Source: JAPLJC01 sp052326585
GTDB lineage: Bacteria > Desulfobacterota > Desulfobaccia > Desulfobaccales > 0-14-0-80-60-11
DNA: 64,000 nt
Reading direction: 5' to 3'
Assembly (NCBI GenBank): GCA_052326585.1
Contig: JBKQLU010000054.1
Span: 1-64,000 of the forward strand
The position numbers and the translations under genes are program-made. The notes below the pieces were generated by a model that saw nothing but the letters and a program-made list of their open reading frames with translations, searched no databases and was not told the DNA's origin. Each line of letters starts with the position of its first letter. The stretch's first letter is position 1. This document shows, one piece after another, positions 8,483-17,120 of this stretch.

Positions 8483-9859
8483 ATGGTATTAATCCGGCCA
8501 AGAATTACAGATTATTATGGAATTTCAATCCCTCAGTCTCAGATAGATTTTGCTATCCCTTTTTTTGATGAAGACTTGCCTCTCTTTGTGGATCCTTTTT
8601 TGCTTTGGAAATCACCTTCCCAACAAGATCAAGCACTTCATACTTCGCTGATAAATTCCTTTAACTATCTGAATTTTCTTATACATCATAGGAAGGAGCA
8701 AGAAGCGCGGGAAATTTTAATGATTGCTTCCGAATGTGAAGAAGTTGGTCTTGGTCATTCGATGAAAAGGAAGGGCAAGCGTATTGGAGAAAATAAGGCT
8801 AATGATATTTTAAGCTTATTTAAGGAAATTCCTTCATATTCGAAGTATGGATTTACACATTTTGAAGAGATACAACTTTATATTAAAGATATTTCAAAAG
8901 ACCGAATAAGTGACTTTGCATGTAACTTTATTAAATCATTTCTTATTGATTTTACAATCCAAGCTTCTGAGGAGCTTGGTATCCCTCTTAATGAAACTAT
9001 TATTTCTTCTCTATACGATTATCGGAAAAACAACTTTGTCAGAGACCAATGCGTTAGACTACCAGTGAATCCTGATTCAAAAGAACCCATAATTTTCGTT
9101 CCTAAGAGATGGTTAAGATTTAATCCTTGGATTAATTTTGACGAATATTTTAAAGATTACTGCCCCAAGGATGACATCTTCAATCCGAATGAAACCGAAG
9201 ACCCGGTAAAAGTTCTTCGGTATAATAGAGAACATTATGGAATTGTTCATAGTTATGTAATATTAAAGGAAAGAGTTCAGGAAGACTGCAAAACCGATCC
9301 TTTATTTCATCAAATACCCGTGATTTCTGCGAAGAGGAAACTATCTTCTATTTTCGCGTTGCAAAGTGGAAAAGATCAAAACGCAGATCGCCTATATGAA
9401 AAATACCAAGCTCAGTTATTGACATCTTTGTTCTATCCCGATCTCGATTTTGCCGCTGAGCAGAGCAGAACCGATTCAGGAGTGCTCATTCGTGATTTAA
9501 TATTCTATAACAACCGTTCAATAGATTTTCTCCAAGAAATTTTTGAAGACTATGGTAATAGACAATTAATTTTTGAAATGAAGAACGTCAAAGATATTGA
9601 CCGAAATCATATCAATCAGTTAAATAGATATTTAGATACCGGTCTTGGGCGCTTTGGCGCATTTGTCACCAGGAAACCATTGTCACGCGCAATGTTTAGA
9701 AATACAATCGATTTATGGTCTGGGCAAAGGCGATGCATCATTACGCTGACTGATGAAGATTTGTCTTTAATGGTAAACGTATTCGAAAGCAAACAAAGAT
9801 CACCAATTGATGTACTTAAAAAGAAATATATTGAATTTAGACGTTCATGTCCGGCATAG
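8483..9859 (+). CDS. Uncharacterised 458-residue protein with C-terminal PD-(D/E)XK-like region
   Basis: I do not recognise the family. The gene is strikingly AT-rich compared with neighbours outside the island. Residues 1-310 have no known motif. Residues about 325-430 hold the pattern expected of a restriction-endonuclease-like fold: a conserved acidic position in SGVLIRDLIFYN, then a beta strand ending in the E-x-K signature (LIFEMKNVKD), then HINQLNRYL and GAFVTRKP. Proteins of this fold cut or bind nucleic acid. With a tRNA-fragment boundary and companion small genes, a phage-defence role is a reasonable inference. Its stop overlaps the region just before the next gene by a few codons of upstream frame only. 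The start ATG at 8483 follows GTAGGGAATTATT. Confidence 0.75.
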   Translation: MVLIRPRITDYYGISIPQSQIDFAIPFFDEDLPLFVDPFLLWKSPSQQDQALHTSLINSFNYLNFLIHHRKEQEAREILMIASECEEVGLGHSMKRKGKRIGENKANDILSLFKEIPSYSKYGFTHFEEIQLYIKDISKDRISDFACNFIKSFLIDFTIQASEELGIPLNETIISSLYDYRKNNFVRDQCVRLPVNPDSKEPIIFVPKRWLRFNPWINFDEYFKDYCPKDDIFNPNETEDPVKVLRYNREHYGIVHSYVILKERVQEDCKTDPLFHQIPVISAKRKLSSIFALQSGKDQNADRLYEKYQAQLLTSLFYPDLDFAAEQSRTDSGVLIRDLIFYNNRSIDFLQEIFEDYGNRQLIFEMKNVKDIDRNHINQLNRYLDTGLGRFGAFVTRKPLSRAMFRNTIDLWSGQRRCIITLTDEDLSLMVNVFESKQRSPIDVLKKKYIEFRRSCPA

Positions 9860-9870
9860 GAGCAAAAATT

Positions 9871-10275
9871 ATGACACGAGCTGATGTGGATAAATTTGAA
9901 AGATTGGTAGGTCAGTTACAGAGTACCTATGATGAAATTTCGTTATTATCAAAAAAGTCACCGAATGATGCAGTAAATAAATTCAAACTTAAGTTTATCA
10001 ATACTCTTCTCGAGCAATCTAATGAATTTATAGGTCAGAAATATAAACCTTTTGATGAATTTATGTTGTTTAATGAAGACGATATTCCACAAAATAGTGA
10101 TGTGGCATTTATTTTATCTCAATATCTGCAATGTTTTGAGAAACTAAGGGCCGACAATGTTGTTATGCGTTCCGGCGAATGGTGTTGGGCCATTAAAGCA
10201 GAGAAAGGAGAAAAAGCTGATGATAAAGGCTATGTTTATATAAGGACTGTTATACCAAAGAGGTTAAGGAGGTAA
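9871..10275 (+). CDS. Small acidic island protein, paralogue A
   Basis: 134 residues from ATG 9871, which has AGGAG 8 nt upstream. A frame extended to 9847 would overlap the nuclease-like gene and lacks a ribosome site. The middle part (LLSKKSPNDAVNKFK, NEDDIPQNSDVAFILSQY) is clearly homologous to the next gene, so the two are tandem duplicates that have diverged. The C-terminal 40 residues (EWCWAIKAEKGEK, YVYIRTVIPKRLRR) are unique to this copy and basic. No known domain. It probably forms an operon with the genes on either side (11 nt after the nuclease-like gene, 3 nt before the paralogue). An antitoxin, immunity or specificity role is possible, not shown. Confidence 0.7.
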   Translation: MTRADVDKFERLVGQLQSTYDEISLLSKKSPNDAVNKFKLKFINTLLEQSNEFIGQKYKPFDEFMLFNEDDIPQNSDVAFILSQYLQCFEKLRADNVVMRSGEWCWAIKAEKGEKADDKGYVYIRTVIPKRLRR

Positions 10276-10278
10276 GTT

Positions 10279-10569
10279 ATGAGATACACACTGCCGCCAA
10301 CGACTACAAAGAAAGTTAATCTATTTGAAGTAACGATGCCATTACTTAATTCTATGTTTGCTGAATTTAAGGAACTTAGTAAAAAGAAACCGGAAGGAGC
10401 CGTGAATAAAAATAAGATAAAAATTATAAACCGTCTTCTTGCAAAATGTAGGGAGGTTCTTGAGTCAGAATTATCCATAGAATATCTTGATCTTTTAGAA
10501 GAAGATGATGTTCCTCAAAATAGCGATGTTGTATTAATGCTATCGCAATATAATGCTTCTATGGAATAG
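10279..10569 (+). CDS. Small acidic island protein, paralogue B
   Basis: 96 residues; the start ATG follows GGAGGTAAGTT, which overlaps the end of the preceding gene, so the two are coupled. It shares LSKKKPEGAVNKNK and LEEDDVPQNSDVVLMLSQY with the 134-residue neighbour and lacks that gene's basic C-terminal extension. No domain is recognised. The AT content and AAA/ATA-rich codon use match the other island genes and differ sharply from mutS next door, in line with recent joint acquisition. Confidence 0.65.
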   Translation: MRYTLPPTTTKKVNLFEVTMPLLNSMFAEFKELSKKKPEGAVNKNKIKIINRLLAKCREVLESELSIEYLDLLEEDDVPQNSDVVLMLSQYNASME

Positions 10570-10797
10570 TTCCATCATGACCATTATGGTTTTGATGGTA
10601 GTGAACATAAATGGTTTATTGGTAAAACTTAATTATTAACATGATTGACATTCAACCCATGGTTTGGTAGATTTTTTCAGAACGTAGCCTTCCCGCCGCT
10701 GTTTTCTCTTAACCCATGAAAAATTTGAAAACGAAAATTGCTCCAATGCTTCCTTTTATGCCCGGGCTGACAGGCACCCTAGACGCAACCTGAGAAT
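10570..10797. other. Right flank of the AT-rich island, no gene seen
   Basis: About 230 bp with falling AT content. CCATC at 10571 and GATGG at about 10593 could form a weak hairpin ending the island operon. No copy of the tRNA-Arg fragment or other obvious right attachment site is present. Confidence 0.4.
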
Positions 10798-10828
10798 AAA
10801 AAAGGTAGCCACGGTTACCGTAACTACC
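10798..10828 (-). terminator. Intrinsic terminator after tRNA-Cys
   Basis: On the minus strand GGTAG and ACGG pair with CCGT and CTACC around a TAA loop with a 2x2 internal loop, followed by six T. It ends the tRNA-Gly-tRNA-Cys transcript. Confidence 0.75.
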
Positions 10829-10837
10829 TGGAATGAC

Positions 10838-10912
10838 TGGAGGCGGCATCCGGATTCGAACCGGAGAATAACGGTTTTGCAGACCGTTGCCTTACCTCTT
10901 GGCTATGCCGCC
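10838..10912 (-). tRNA. trnC: tRNA-Cys (anticodon GCA)
   Basis: The minus strand starts GGCGGCATAGCCAAGAGG and ends with GCCGCC, T and an encoded CCA. The anticodon loop is TCTGCAAAA with stem ACGG/CCGT, and the T-arm is CCGG-TTCGAAT-CCGG. The 75-nt cloverleaf is complete. It is transcribed behind tRNA-Gly, separated by 2 nt. Confidence 0.95.
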
Positions 10913-10914
10913 TC

Positions 10915-10989
10915 TGGAGCGGGAAACGGGATTCGAACCCGCGACTTCGACCTTGGCAAGGTCGCACTCTACCGCTGAGTTATTCCCGC
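10915..10989 (-). tRNA. trnG: tRNA-Gly (anticodon GCC)
   Basis: The minus strand starts GCGGGAATAACTCAGCGG, has anticodon loop TTGCCAA with stem CGACC/GGTCG, a T-arm CGGG-TTCGAAT-CCCG, and ends TTCCCGC, T, CCA. A complete 75-nt tRNA. Confidence 0.96.
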
Positions 10990-10995
10990 TCATCC

Positions 10996-11028
10996 GTATT
11001 TTCTCGTAAAAATCGGGGCGCTTGTCAA
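10996..11028 (-). promoter_or_regulatory. Probable promoter of the tRNA-Gly/tRNA-Cys pair
   Basis: On the minus strand TTGACA (11028-11023) lies about 34 nt upstream of the tRNA-Gly 5' end. The -10 is not ideal (GAAAAT-like at a 19-nt distance). Position just before a tRNA operon supports the call. Confidence 0.45.
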
Positions 11029-11150
11029 GGGATAAAAAGACGGTTTCCGGGTTTCGGTTTTCGGTTTTCGGTGGTAAAGCCTTTAAACACAAGTGTTCAG
11101 AGGGCCATCCGATCACCGGCTGGCAGCCTGTGCCCCAGTTCTTCACTTCC

Positions 11151-13697
11151 TCAATCATCGGGCTTGGCGCCGAACAGTTGCAATTGGGGCACGGCCCGGG
11201 CCGGGCGGCGCCGGGAGCGGGCCAGGCGGGGCAGGCCCATGGGGTCGAGGCTGCCGGCTTCCAGGTTTTCCAGCACTTCCCGGGCCCGGTCCACCACCTC
11301 CTGGGGCACCCCGGCCAGTTTCGCCACCTGGATGCCGTAGCTCTGGGGCGCGGCCCCGGGGGCCAGTTGGTGCAGAAAGACGATGTCGCCGCCGGACTCC
11401 GCCACCAGCACCTGCAGATTCCGGACCCGTGGTTTCAGCCGGGTCAGTTCGGTGAGCTCCTGGTAGTGGGTGGCGAACAGGGTCTTGACCCCGACGCCCT
11501 CCAGGTCGTGGAGGTGCTCCGCCACGGCCCAGGCCAGGGACAGGCCGTCGAAGGTAGAAGTGCCCCGGCCGATCTCGTCCAGGATCACCAGGCTGCGGGG
11601 GCTGGCCTGATGGAGGATGCGGGCGGTTTCGTGCATCTCCACCAGAAAGGTGCTCTGCCCCCGGCCGATGTCGTCCACCGCCCCCACCCGGGTGAAGATG
11701 CGGTCCGTCAGGCCGATGGTGGCCGCCTGGGCCGGCACGAAGCTCCCCAGATGGGCCAGCAGCACGATGAGGGCCACCTGGCGCAGGATAGTCGATTTCC
11801 CCGACATGTTGGGTCCGGTGACGATGAGCACCTGAGCCTTCTGGTCCAGGCTCAGGTCGTTGGGGACAAAGGCCCCGGCGGGCAGCAGACGTTCGAGCAC
11901 CGGGTGGCGCCCGCCCTTGATGGTCAGCAGGGGTTCCGGGGTCAATCTGGGGCGGCAATAGCGGTGCTGCGCCGCCAGTTCCGCCAGGGCGGCCAGGACG
12001 TCCAGGATTCCCAGGGCCCGGGCCACGGTCTTGAGGCGCGGGACCTCCTGGCCCAGGCGCTTCCGCAAGTCCTGGAAAAGTTCCACCTCTCGTTTGGTGC
12101 GGGCCTCTTCGGCCCCAAAGATCCGGGACTCGTAGTCTTTGAGGTCCGCGGTGATGAAGCGCTCGGCGTTCACCAGGGTCTGCTTGCGGAGGTAGTGGGG
12201 CGGCGCCAGATGCAGGTTGGCCCGGGAGATCTCCAGATAGTAGCCGAAGACCTTGTTGTAGCGCACCTTGAGGTTGGCGATGCCGGTGGCGCTCCGTTCC
12301 TGGGCCTCCAGGCGGGCGATCCAGTCCTTGCCTTCCCGGCTCAGCCGGATGAGTTCATCGAGTTCCGGGTCATAGCCCTCCCGGATGATACCCCCCTCCC
12401 GCAGGCCCAAGGGCGGGTCGTCCACCAGGGCCCGGCTGATCAGTTCCTGCAGCAGGGGCAGCGGGTCCAGGTCTGCCGCGGCCTGCGCCGCCAGGACGGC
12501 GGCGGCGGTAAGTTCCCCGGGCAACAATTCCTGAAGCCGCGGGATCTTTTCCAGGGCCTGGTGGATGGCGGCCACCTCCCGGGGGGTGGCCTGCTCCAGG
12601 GCCACCCGGGCGGTGAGGCGCTCCAGGTCTCCCAGGCCCTTCAGGGTCTGGCGCAGACGGGGCCGCAGCAGGCTCTGGCTCCAAAAAAACTCCACCCCGT
12701 CCAGCCGGGCCTCGATGGCGCTTAGCTCTTTCAGCGGGTAACGCAGCCAGCGGCCCAGCAGCCGGGCCCCCATGGGGGTGACGGTCAAGTCCAGGGCGTC
12801 CAGCAGCGAGCCCTGGCGGGAGCGGCTGCGCCAGGTTTCGAAGATCTCCAGGTGGCGCAGGGTGGCTTCGTCCAGTTCCAGGTAGTCGTCCCGGCGATAG
12901 GGGAGCAGCCGCTCCAGGTGGGGCAGCTCCGGGGTGTGGGAATCATTCAGATAGCGGAGGATGGCTCCCGCCGCGGCCACCCCCAGGGGCTGGTCCTCCA
13001 CCCCGAAGCCGTCCAGGAACAGGGTGCCCAGGGCTCGGCCCAGCTCCCGCCGGGCGGTTTCCGGGTCGAAGGCGTAGCGGCTGAGGGCCCGCCGGGTCGG
13101 CGGGGTATCGAAGGAGGCCAGGGCCGCGGGCAACAAGGCCGGTTCGGGGCCTTCCGGGACGATGAGTTCGGCCGGCTTCAACCGCCAGAGCTCATCCCCC
13201 AGGGTATCGGCCCCTTCTCCCTGGGTGAGACGGAACTCCCCGGTGGAGACCGAAAGGTACGCCAGTCCCCAGTTATCGCCCTTGAAATTCACCGCGGCCA
13301 GATAGTTGTCCCGCCGGGCGTCCAGGGCGGCGGGGTCCACCAGGGTGCCCCGGGTAAGGACCCGGGTCACCTCCCGGCGCACCAGTCCCCGGGCCTGGGC
13401 CGGGTCCTCGGTCTGCTCGCAGACCACCACTTTGAAGCCCGACTCCAGCAGCCGGCCGATGTAGCTCTCGGCGGCATGGATGGGGAAGCCGGCCATGGGA
13501 ATGCGCTCGGCGTCGGCCCGGCTCCGGGAGGTGAGGGCAATGTTCAGCGCCGCCGCTGCCTTTTCCGCGTCCTCGAAAAAGGTCTCGTAGAAATCCCCCA
13601 TCTGAAAAAGGAGCAGGGCGTCGGCGTACCTGGACTTGAGATCCAGATACTGCCGCAACATAGGGGTGATTTTATCCGGGGAGGAGTCGGCCATCAT
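11151..13697 (-). CDS. mutS: DNA mismatch repair ATPase MutS
   Basis: 848 residues from the ATG at 13697 (open frame extends to a GTG at 13742, but MutS homology starts right after the ATG). The mismatch-reading domain I has MGDFYETFFEDA with the Phe-x-Glu motif context. The connector, lever and clamp domains follow, then the ATPase with Walker A GPNMSGKST, Walker B LVILDEIGRGTSTFDG and the signature ATHYQELT. The C-terminal ~50 residues include LPRLARSRRRP and a short tail. The protein scans newly copied DNA for mismatches and recruits MutL. It appears to be a lone gene; its stop lies about 160 nt from the tRNA-Gly gene. No strong Shine-Dalgarno precedes either start. Confidence 0.96.
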   Translation of the reverse strand: MMADSSPDKITPMLRQYLDLKSRYADALLLFQMGDFYETFFEDAEKAAAALNIALTSRSRADAERIPMAGFPIHAAESYIGRLLESGFKVVVCEQTEDPAQARGLVRREVTRVLTRGTLVDPAALDARRDNYLAAVNFKGDNWGLAYLSVSTGEFRLTQGEGADTLGDELWRLKPAELIVPEGPEPALLPAALASFDTPPTRRALSRYAFDPETARRELGRALGTLFLDGFGVEDQPLGVAAAGAILRYLNDSHTPELPHLERLLPYRRDDYLELDEATLRHLEIFETWRSRSRQGSLLDALDLTVTPMGARLLGRWLRYPLKELSAIEARLDGVEFFWSQSLLRPRLRQTLKGLGDLERLTARVALEQATPREVAAIHQALEKIPRLQELLPGELTAAAVLAAQAAADLDPLPLLQELISRALVDDPPLGLREGGIIREGYDPELDELIRLSREGKDWIARLEAQERSATGIANLKVRYNKVFGYYLEISRANLHLAPPHYLRKQTLVNAERFITADLKDYESRIFGAEEARTKREVELFQDLRKRLGQEVPRLKTVARALGILDVLAALAELAAQHRYCRPRLTPEPLLTIKGGRHPVLERLLPAGAFVPNDLSLDQKAQVLIVTGPNMSGKSTILRQVALIVLLAHLGSFVPAQAATIGLTDRIFTRVGAVDDIGRGQSTFLVEMHETARILHQASPRSLVILDEIGRGTSTFDGLSLAWAVAEHLHDLEGVGVKTLFATHYQELTELTRLKPRVRNLQVLVAESGGDIVFLHQLAPGAAPQSYGIQVAKLAGVPQEVVDRAREVLENLEAGSLDPMGLPRLARSRRRPARAVPQLQLFGAKPDD

Positions 13698-13773
13698 GGC
13701 TGGCGCTAAGCGAGCGCGGCAATTTTGCCTCAGGGGCACCACCAGTCTCCGGAGAGATGGGGGGCCCGGGCTA

Positions 13774-14127
13774 TCAGGCGCTTGGGGTTCCTGCCTTGGG
13801 TCCCTGGGAAGCCGCGGCAGCCTCCCCGGCCCTGGCGCCGGCGCTCTTCAATTCCTGGGCCAAAATCTCCAGATTGCGTTTGAGCTGGCGGATGGTCTGA
13901 CGCTGGACGATAACCTCGTAGATGCCGTAAAGGGCGGCGACGAAGACCCCCAGGAAGAAGCAGAACAGGACCAATACCCAGAGGGGCACCGCGGGGCTTT
14001 CCATCTTGAGCAGATGCAGATCCAGGTTCAAGGTCACCGTTTGCCGCAGGGTCTCCAGGTTCTCGACGATAAAGACGAGGGCCAGGAGGACGATAATGGT
14101 GGTGAAGATCATTTTCAGGAAACGCAT
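13774..14127 (-). CDS. LapA-domain (DUF1049) membrane protein
   Basis: 117 residues with two membrane spans, about residues 4-22 (MIFTTIIVLLALVFIVENL) and 48-68 (VPLWVLVLFCFFLGVFVAALYG), followed by a coiled-coil tail (RQTIRQLKRNLEILAQELKS). This is the layout of the LapA/DUF1049 family; in enterobacteria LapA works with LapB in lipopolysaccharide assembly at the inner membrane. The first 13 nt overlap the end of the HIT gene, so translation is coupled. No LapB-type TPR gene is adjacent here. Confidence 0.85.
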   Translation of the reverse strand: MRFLKMIFTTIIVLLALVFIVENLETLRQTVTLNLDLHLLKMESPAVPLWVLVLFCFFLGVFVAALYGIYEVIVQRQTIRQLKRNLEILAQELKSAGARAGEAAAASQGPKAGTPSA

Positions 14128-14624
14128 GTCTCTTCCTCGGCGCAGACGGCCTGAAAGTGGGGGGCCAAACGCTCATAGGTCTGGCGGAAGTGTTCCGGGA
14201 TCACCCGGACCTCGGCAAAGACCGGAATGAAATTGGTGTCGCCGCTCCAGCGGGGCACCACGTGAAAATGGAGATGCTCCTCGACCCCGGCCCCGGCTAC
14301 CACTCCCAGGTTGAGGCCGACGTTGAAGCCGTCGGGGCGCATCACCTGTTTCAAGATGGCCAGGGCTTGCCTGAGCCTGGTCATCAGGTCCAGTATCTCC
14401 TCCTGGGTGAGGTCATCCAGGCCGGGGAGGTGGCGCAGGGGCGAGATAAGCAGATGCCCGTTGATATACGGGTATTTATTCATCATGACGCGGGTGAGGC
14501 GCCCGCTGAAGAGGACCAGTCGCGCCGCCAAATCCTCCCCCTTCTCCGGGCAGAAGATGCAGCCCGGAGTCTTGTCCGCGCCCAGGATATAATCCATGCG
14601 CCATGGGGCCCAAAGGACTTTCAT
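14115..14624 (-). CDS. HIT family hydrolase (Ap4A phosphorylase/HIT-like)
   Basis: 169 residues with a zinc-ribbon-like start (CIFCPEKG at about 22-29) and the histidine triad HLHFHVVPRW near residue 117-126, whose middle His is the nucleophile for nucleotidyl transfer. Length and the opening WAPWRMDYI match the HIT subgroup annotated as Ap4A phosphorylase-like. It probably cleaves dinucleotide polyphosphates or AMP conjugates in the cytoplasm. It overlaps the LapA-domain gene by 13 nt. A second, shorter HIT protein is encoded at 47177-47593. Confidence 0.92.
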   Translation of the reverse strand: MKVLWAPWRMDYILGADKTPGCIFCPEKGEDLAARLVLFSGRLTRVMMNKYPYINGHLLISPLRHLPGLDDLTQEEILDLMTRLRQALAILKQVMRPDGFNVGLNLGVVAGAGVEEHLHFHVVPRWSGDTNFIPVFAEVRVIPEHFRQTYERLAPHFQAVCAEEETCVS

Positions 14625-14705
14625 GGTGAGCTCGCGGAATTCCCCTCAGCCCCCGCGGGGGCAACTGGTTGACAACTTAGGACTATAGCATGCTCAGCCA
14701 AAGTT

Positions 14706-15716
14706 TCAAGGGCTTTTCTGAAGGCGGAAGACCGGCCTGAGAAGCCCCACCGCCTCCTTGCGGTGGTTGAGGATGGCGGGTTGGCGGTAGCGGGCCAGAA
14801 CCTCCAGGGCCGCAGGGGTCAGGCGGCCCAGTTGCTCCAGGATGGAGATGATGCTGGGGTTCAGGGCCCGCTGCTGGCCGTCTTCCACCTTCAGGGCCAC
14901 CCCCAGGCCGCCGTCTACCAAGCTCAAGGCAAAGCCGCCTTCCGCCCCGGACTTGGCGAAGATCGCCCCCGGCAGGGTCTGCATCACCTCGGTCTCCAGG
15001 CGGCCATCCCCGGCGATGTGGCGGGGATGAGCCAGGATGGCCTGCATCAGGGTCCCGGCCGGGGAGTCTTTGGGGGCCGAGGCCAGGCGGGCGTAACCCA
15101 TGGCGATGCGGCGCAGGGGCGCGTAAAATACCGGGGCGCCGCAGCCGTCCACGGCCACCGGGATCTCCTCGGGTCTCAGGCCCAGCGACTCCGCCACGGT
15201 CTTGAGGATGAGCTGCTGCACCGGGTGTTGCGGGTTCAGATAGTCAGTGATGGGCCAGCCGTGATGGACACACAGGGCCAGCATGGCGGTGTGCTTGCCG
15301 GCGCAGGTGTTGTGCAGCGGCGACGGCGGCTGGCCAGTCTGGGCCAGGACTCGGGCGCTGGGCCGGTGCAGCGGCGGGTGGGCGCCGCATTGCAGGGCCG
15401 CCGGGGTCAGGCCCAGGCGCGCCAGGGTGGCGGTTACCAGTTCCGTCTGGAAATCCTGGCCGGAGAGTGAACCGGAAAACAGGGCCAGCTCCGCGGCAGC
15501 CAGCCCCAGGGCGGCGGCGGCGCCGCCGGTCAAAACTGCCAGGGTCTGGAAGGGCTTGGCCAGGGAGCGCAGACATACCAGGGCTTCGGGGTCGCCTGCC
15601 AGGCAGACCGGATTTCCCTGGGCGTCGGACACCACTACCTGGCCGCGATGGCTGCTTTCCACCGCGGGCCCCCGGGTCACTTCCACCAACACCGGTGCGG
15701 CTATTGGGTCTTGCAT
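14706..15716 (-). CDS. Asparaginase II family protein (PF06089 type)
   Basis: 336 residues with the family's landmarks in order: RGPAVESSHRG near 15-25, CLRSLAKPFQ near 47-56, a position usually reading SHSGE here reading SGSLSGQ, CGAHPPLHRPSARVLA, NTCAGKHTAMLALC, and VDGCGAPVFYAPL. Members of this thermolabile-type family hydrolyse L-asparagine to aspartate and ammonia in the cytoplasm. The replaced His in the SHSGE position is notable and could alter activity. No signal peptide. The gene stands alone between the HIT/LapA pair and the GT87 gene, read divergently from the latter. Confidence 0.88.
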   Translation of the reverse strand: MQDPIAAPVLVEVTRGPAVESSHRGQVVVSDAQGNPVCLAGDPEALVCLRSLAKPFQTLAVLTGGAAAALGLAAAELALFSGSLSGQDFQTELVTATLARLGLTPAALQCGAHPPLHRPSARVLAQTGQPPSPLHNTCAGKHTAMLALCVHHGWPITDYLNPQHPVQQLILKTVAESLGLRPEEIPVAVDGCGAPVFYAPLRRIAMGYARLASAPKDSPAGTLMQAILAHPRHIAGDGRLETEVMQTLPGAIFAKSGAEGGFALSLVDGGLGVALKVEDGQQRALNPSIISILEQLGRLTPAALEVLARYRQPAILNHRKEAVGLLRPVFRLQKSP

Positions 15717-15932
15717 AATCTTTGCCTCTCCCGACGCGGACTCATTTCGGCATTATAATGGCTCCTCCCGGCCGAAACAACCTCTTTCCCGGGGCGCTCC
15801 GGGAGAGTCAGCCCCGGGACCGGGGCTGACACAGGTTGAGCATGGACCTGGCCGGACTTGCAAATCCCGCGGCCTTGCTTTATGGTGAGCGCGGGGTGCT
15901 GCGACGGATTCTTGGCGCCACCAGGTGGGCAT

Positions 15933-17120
15933 ATGGGCTGGCTGAACCGCGAACGGCTTGGCGTCTATCCCAAAATTATTTGCGTCTGTTACCTGTTAAT
16001 CCTGGGCTACTTATATCTTGGCGGTTCCGGGTTGCTCGATGCGCGCGGCGACCCCATCGGCGGCGACTTTTGCCACTATTGGGTGGCCTCGGCCCTGGCC
16101 CTGAAGGCCGGGCCGGCCGCGGTCTACGATCCCGACCGGTTCCTGGCGGCCCAGAGAGAGGTCTTTGGGATAAGAATTCCCCTGATTTGGCTTTATCCTC
16201 CCACCTTTCTGCTCCTGATCCTGCCCCTGGGCCTGCTGCCCTACCTCGTCGCCCTGGGGCTCTGGCTATCACTGCCTTTGGCCGGCTTGGTTCTGGTGGT
16301 GCGCCGGATAGCCCCCAGTAATCTCAGCCCCTGGCTGACCCTGGCCTTTCCCGGCATCTTTATGAACGTGATCCACGGTCAAAACGGTCTCTTATCGGCC
16401 TCGCTCCTGGGGGCTGGCTTGCTGCTGCTGGAGCAGGCGCCGGTCACCGCCGGGGTTCTCCTGGGCCTGCTGAGCTACAAGCCGCATCTGGCCGTGCTGA
16501 TTCCCCTGGCCCTGGCGGCGGGGCGCCGCTGGCGGGCCTTGCTGAGCCTGGGGATCTCTGCGCTGGCATTAATAGCGGCCAGCCTCCTGGTGCTGGGGCC
16601 CGGGGTCTGGGCCGCCTTTTTCCAGAACCTCCCCGGCACCCTGGCGATCTTAGAAACGGGGCGCTTGGGAAAAGATTTGCTGTTATTCACCGCCAAGATG
16701 CCCACCTGGGCGGCGGCGGTGCTCCTGGCCGGCGGCCCCGCGTGGTTGGCGCAGCTCCTGCAGGCCGGGGTGATGCTGGCTGCCGCCGGGATCGTCTTTT
16801 GGGTCTGGTCCCGGGAGACGGCGCCCGCCGGGGTGCGCGCCGCCGTGCTGGTGCTCTGCGCCTTACTATTTCCCCCCTATGAATTCCTCTATGACCTGGC
16901 CATCCTGGCGCTGCCCCTGGCCTGGCTGGCCTGGGAGGGACATGTCGAAGGCTGGCGGCCCGGCGAGCCGGCGCTTCTGGTCCTGGCCTTCCTGACCCCG
17001 GTGTTGACGCCGATTTTCGCCGGGACCATACGTTTACAGATTGCCCCCCTGGTCCTGACGGCGCTTGTGGCGATGGCCCTGCGCCGCCTGCGGCCGGCAG
17101 CGCCGCTCATGCCTTCTTGA
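15933..17120 (+). CDS. Polytopic GT87-family (DUF2029) mannosyltransferase-like protein
   Basis: 395 residues from ATG 15933 (AGGTGG lies upstream; an open frame extends back to 15858). It is highly hydrophobic with about 9-10 membrane spans. The first extracytoplasmic loop has GGDFCHYWVASALALKAG and AAVYDPDRF, the acidic motif typical of GT-C fold GT87 enzymes; a later loop has HGQNGLLSASLLG and LLSYKPHLA. Such enzymes transfer sugars from polyprenyl-phosphate donors outside the membrane. The acceptor is unknown. It has no obvious operon partner; a stem-loop (17144-17168) follows. Confidence 0.85.
   Translation: MGWLNRERLGVYPKIICVCYLLILGYLYLGGSGLLDARGDPIGGDFCHYWVASALALKAGPAAVYDPDRFLAAQREVFGIRIPLIWLYPPTFLLLILPLGLLPYLVALGLWLSLPLAGLVLVVRRIAPSNLSPWLTLAFPGIFMNVIHGQNGLLSASLLGAGLLLLEQAPVTAGVLLGLLSYKPHLAVLIPLALAAGRRWRALLSLGISALALIAASLLVLGPGVWAAFFQNLPGTLAILETGRLGKDLLLFTAKMPTWAAAVLLAGGPAWLAQLLQAGVMLAAAGIVFWVWSRETAPAGVRAAVLVLCALLFPPYEFLYDLAILALPLAWLAWEGHVEGWRPGEPALLVLAFLTPVLTPIFAGTIRLQIAPLVLTALVAMALRRLRPAAPLMPS

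Noticed and set aside
11022..12725. 567-codon plus-strand frame over mutS
   Set aside because: Antisense shadow of mutS; rich in Gln, Gly and His as expected from complementing Leu/Pro/Ala codons.
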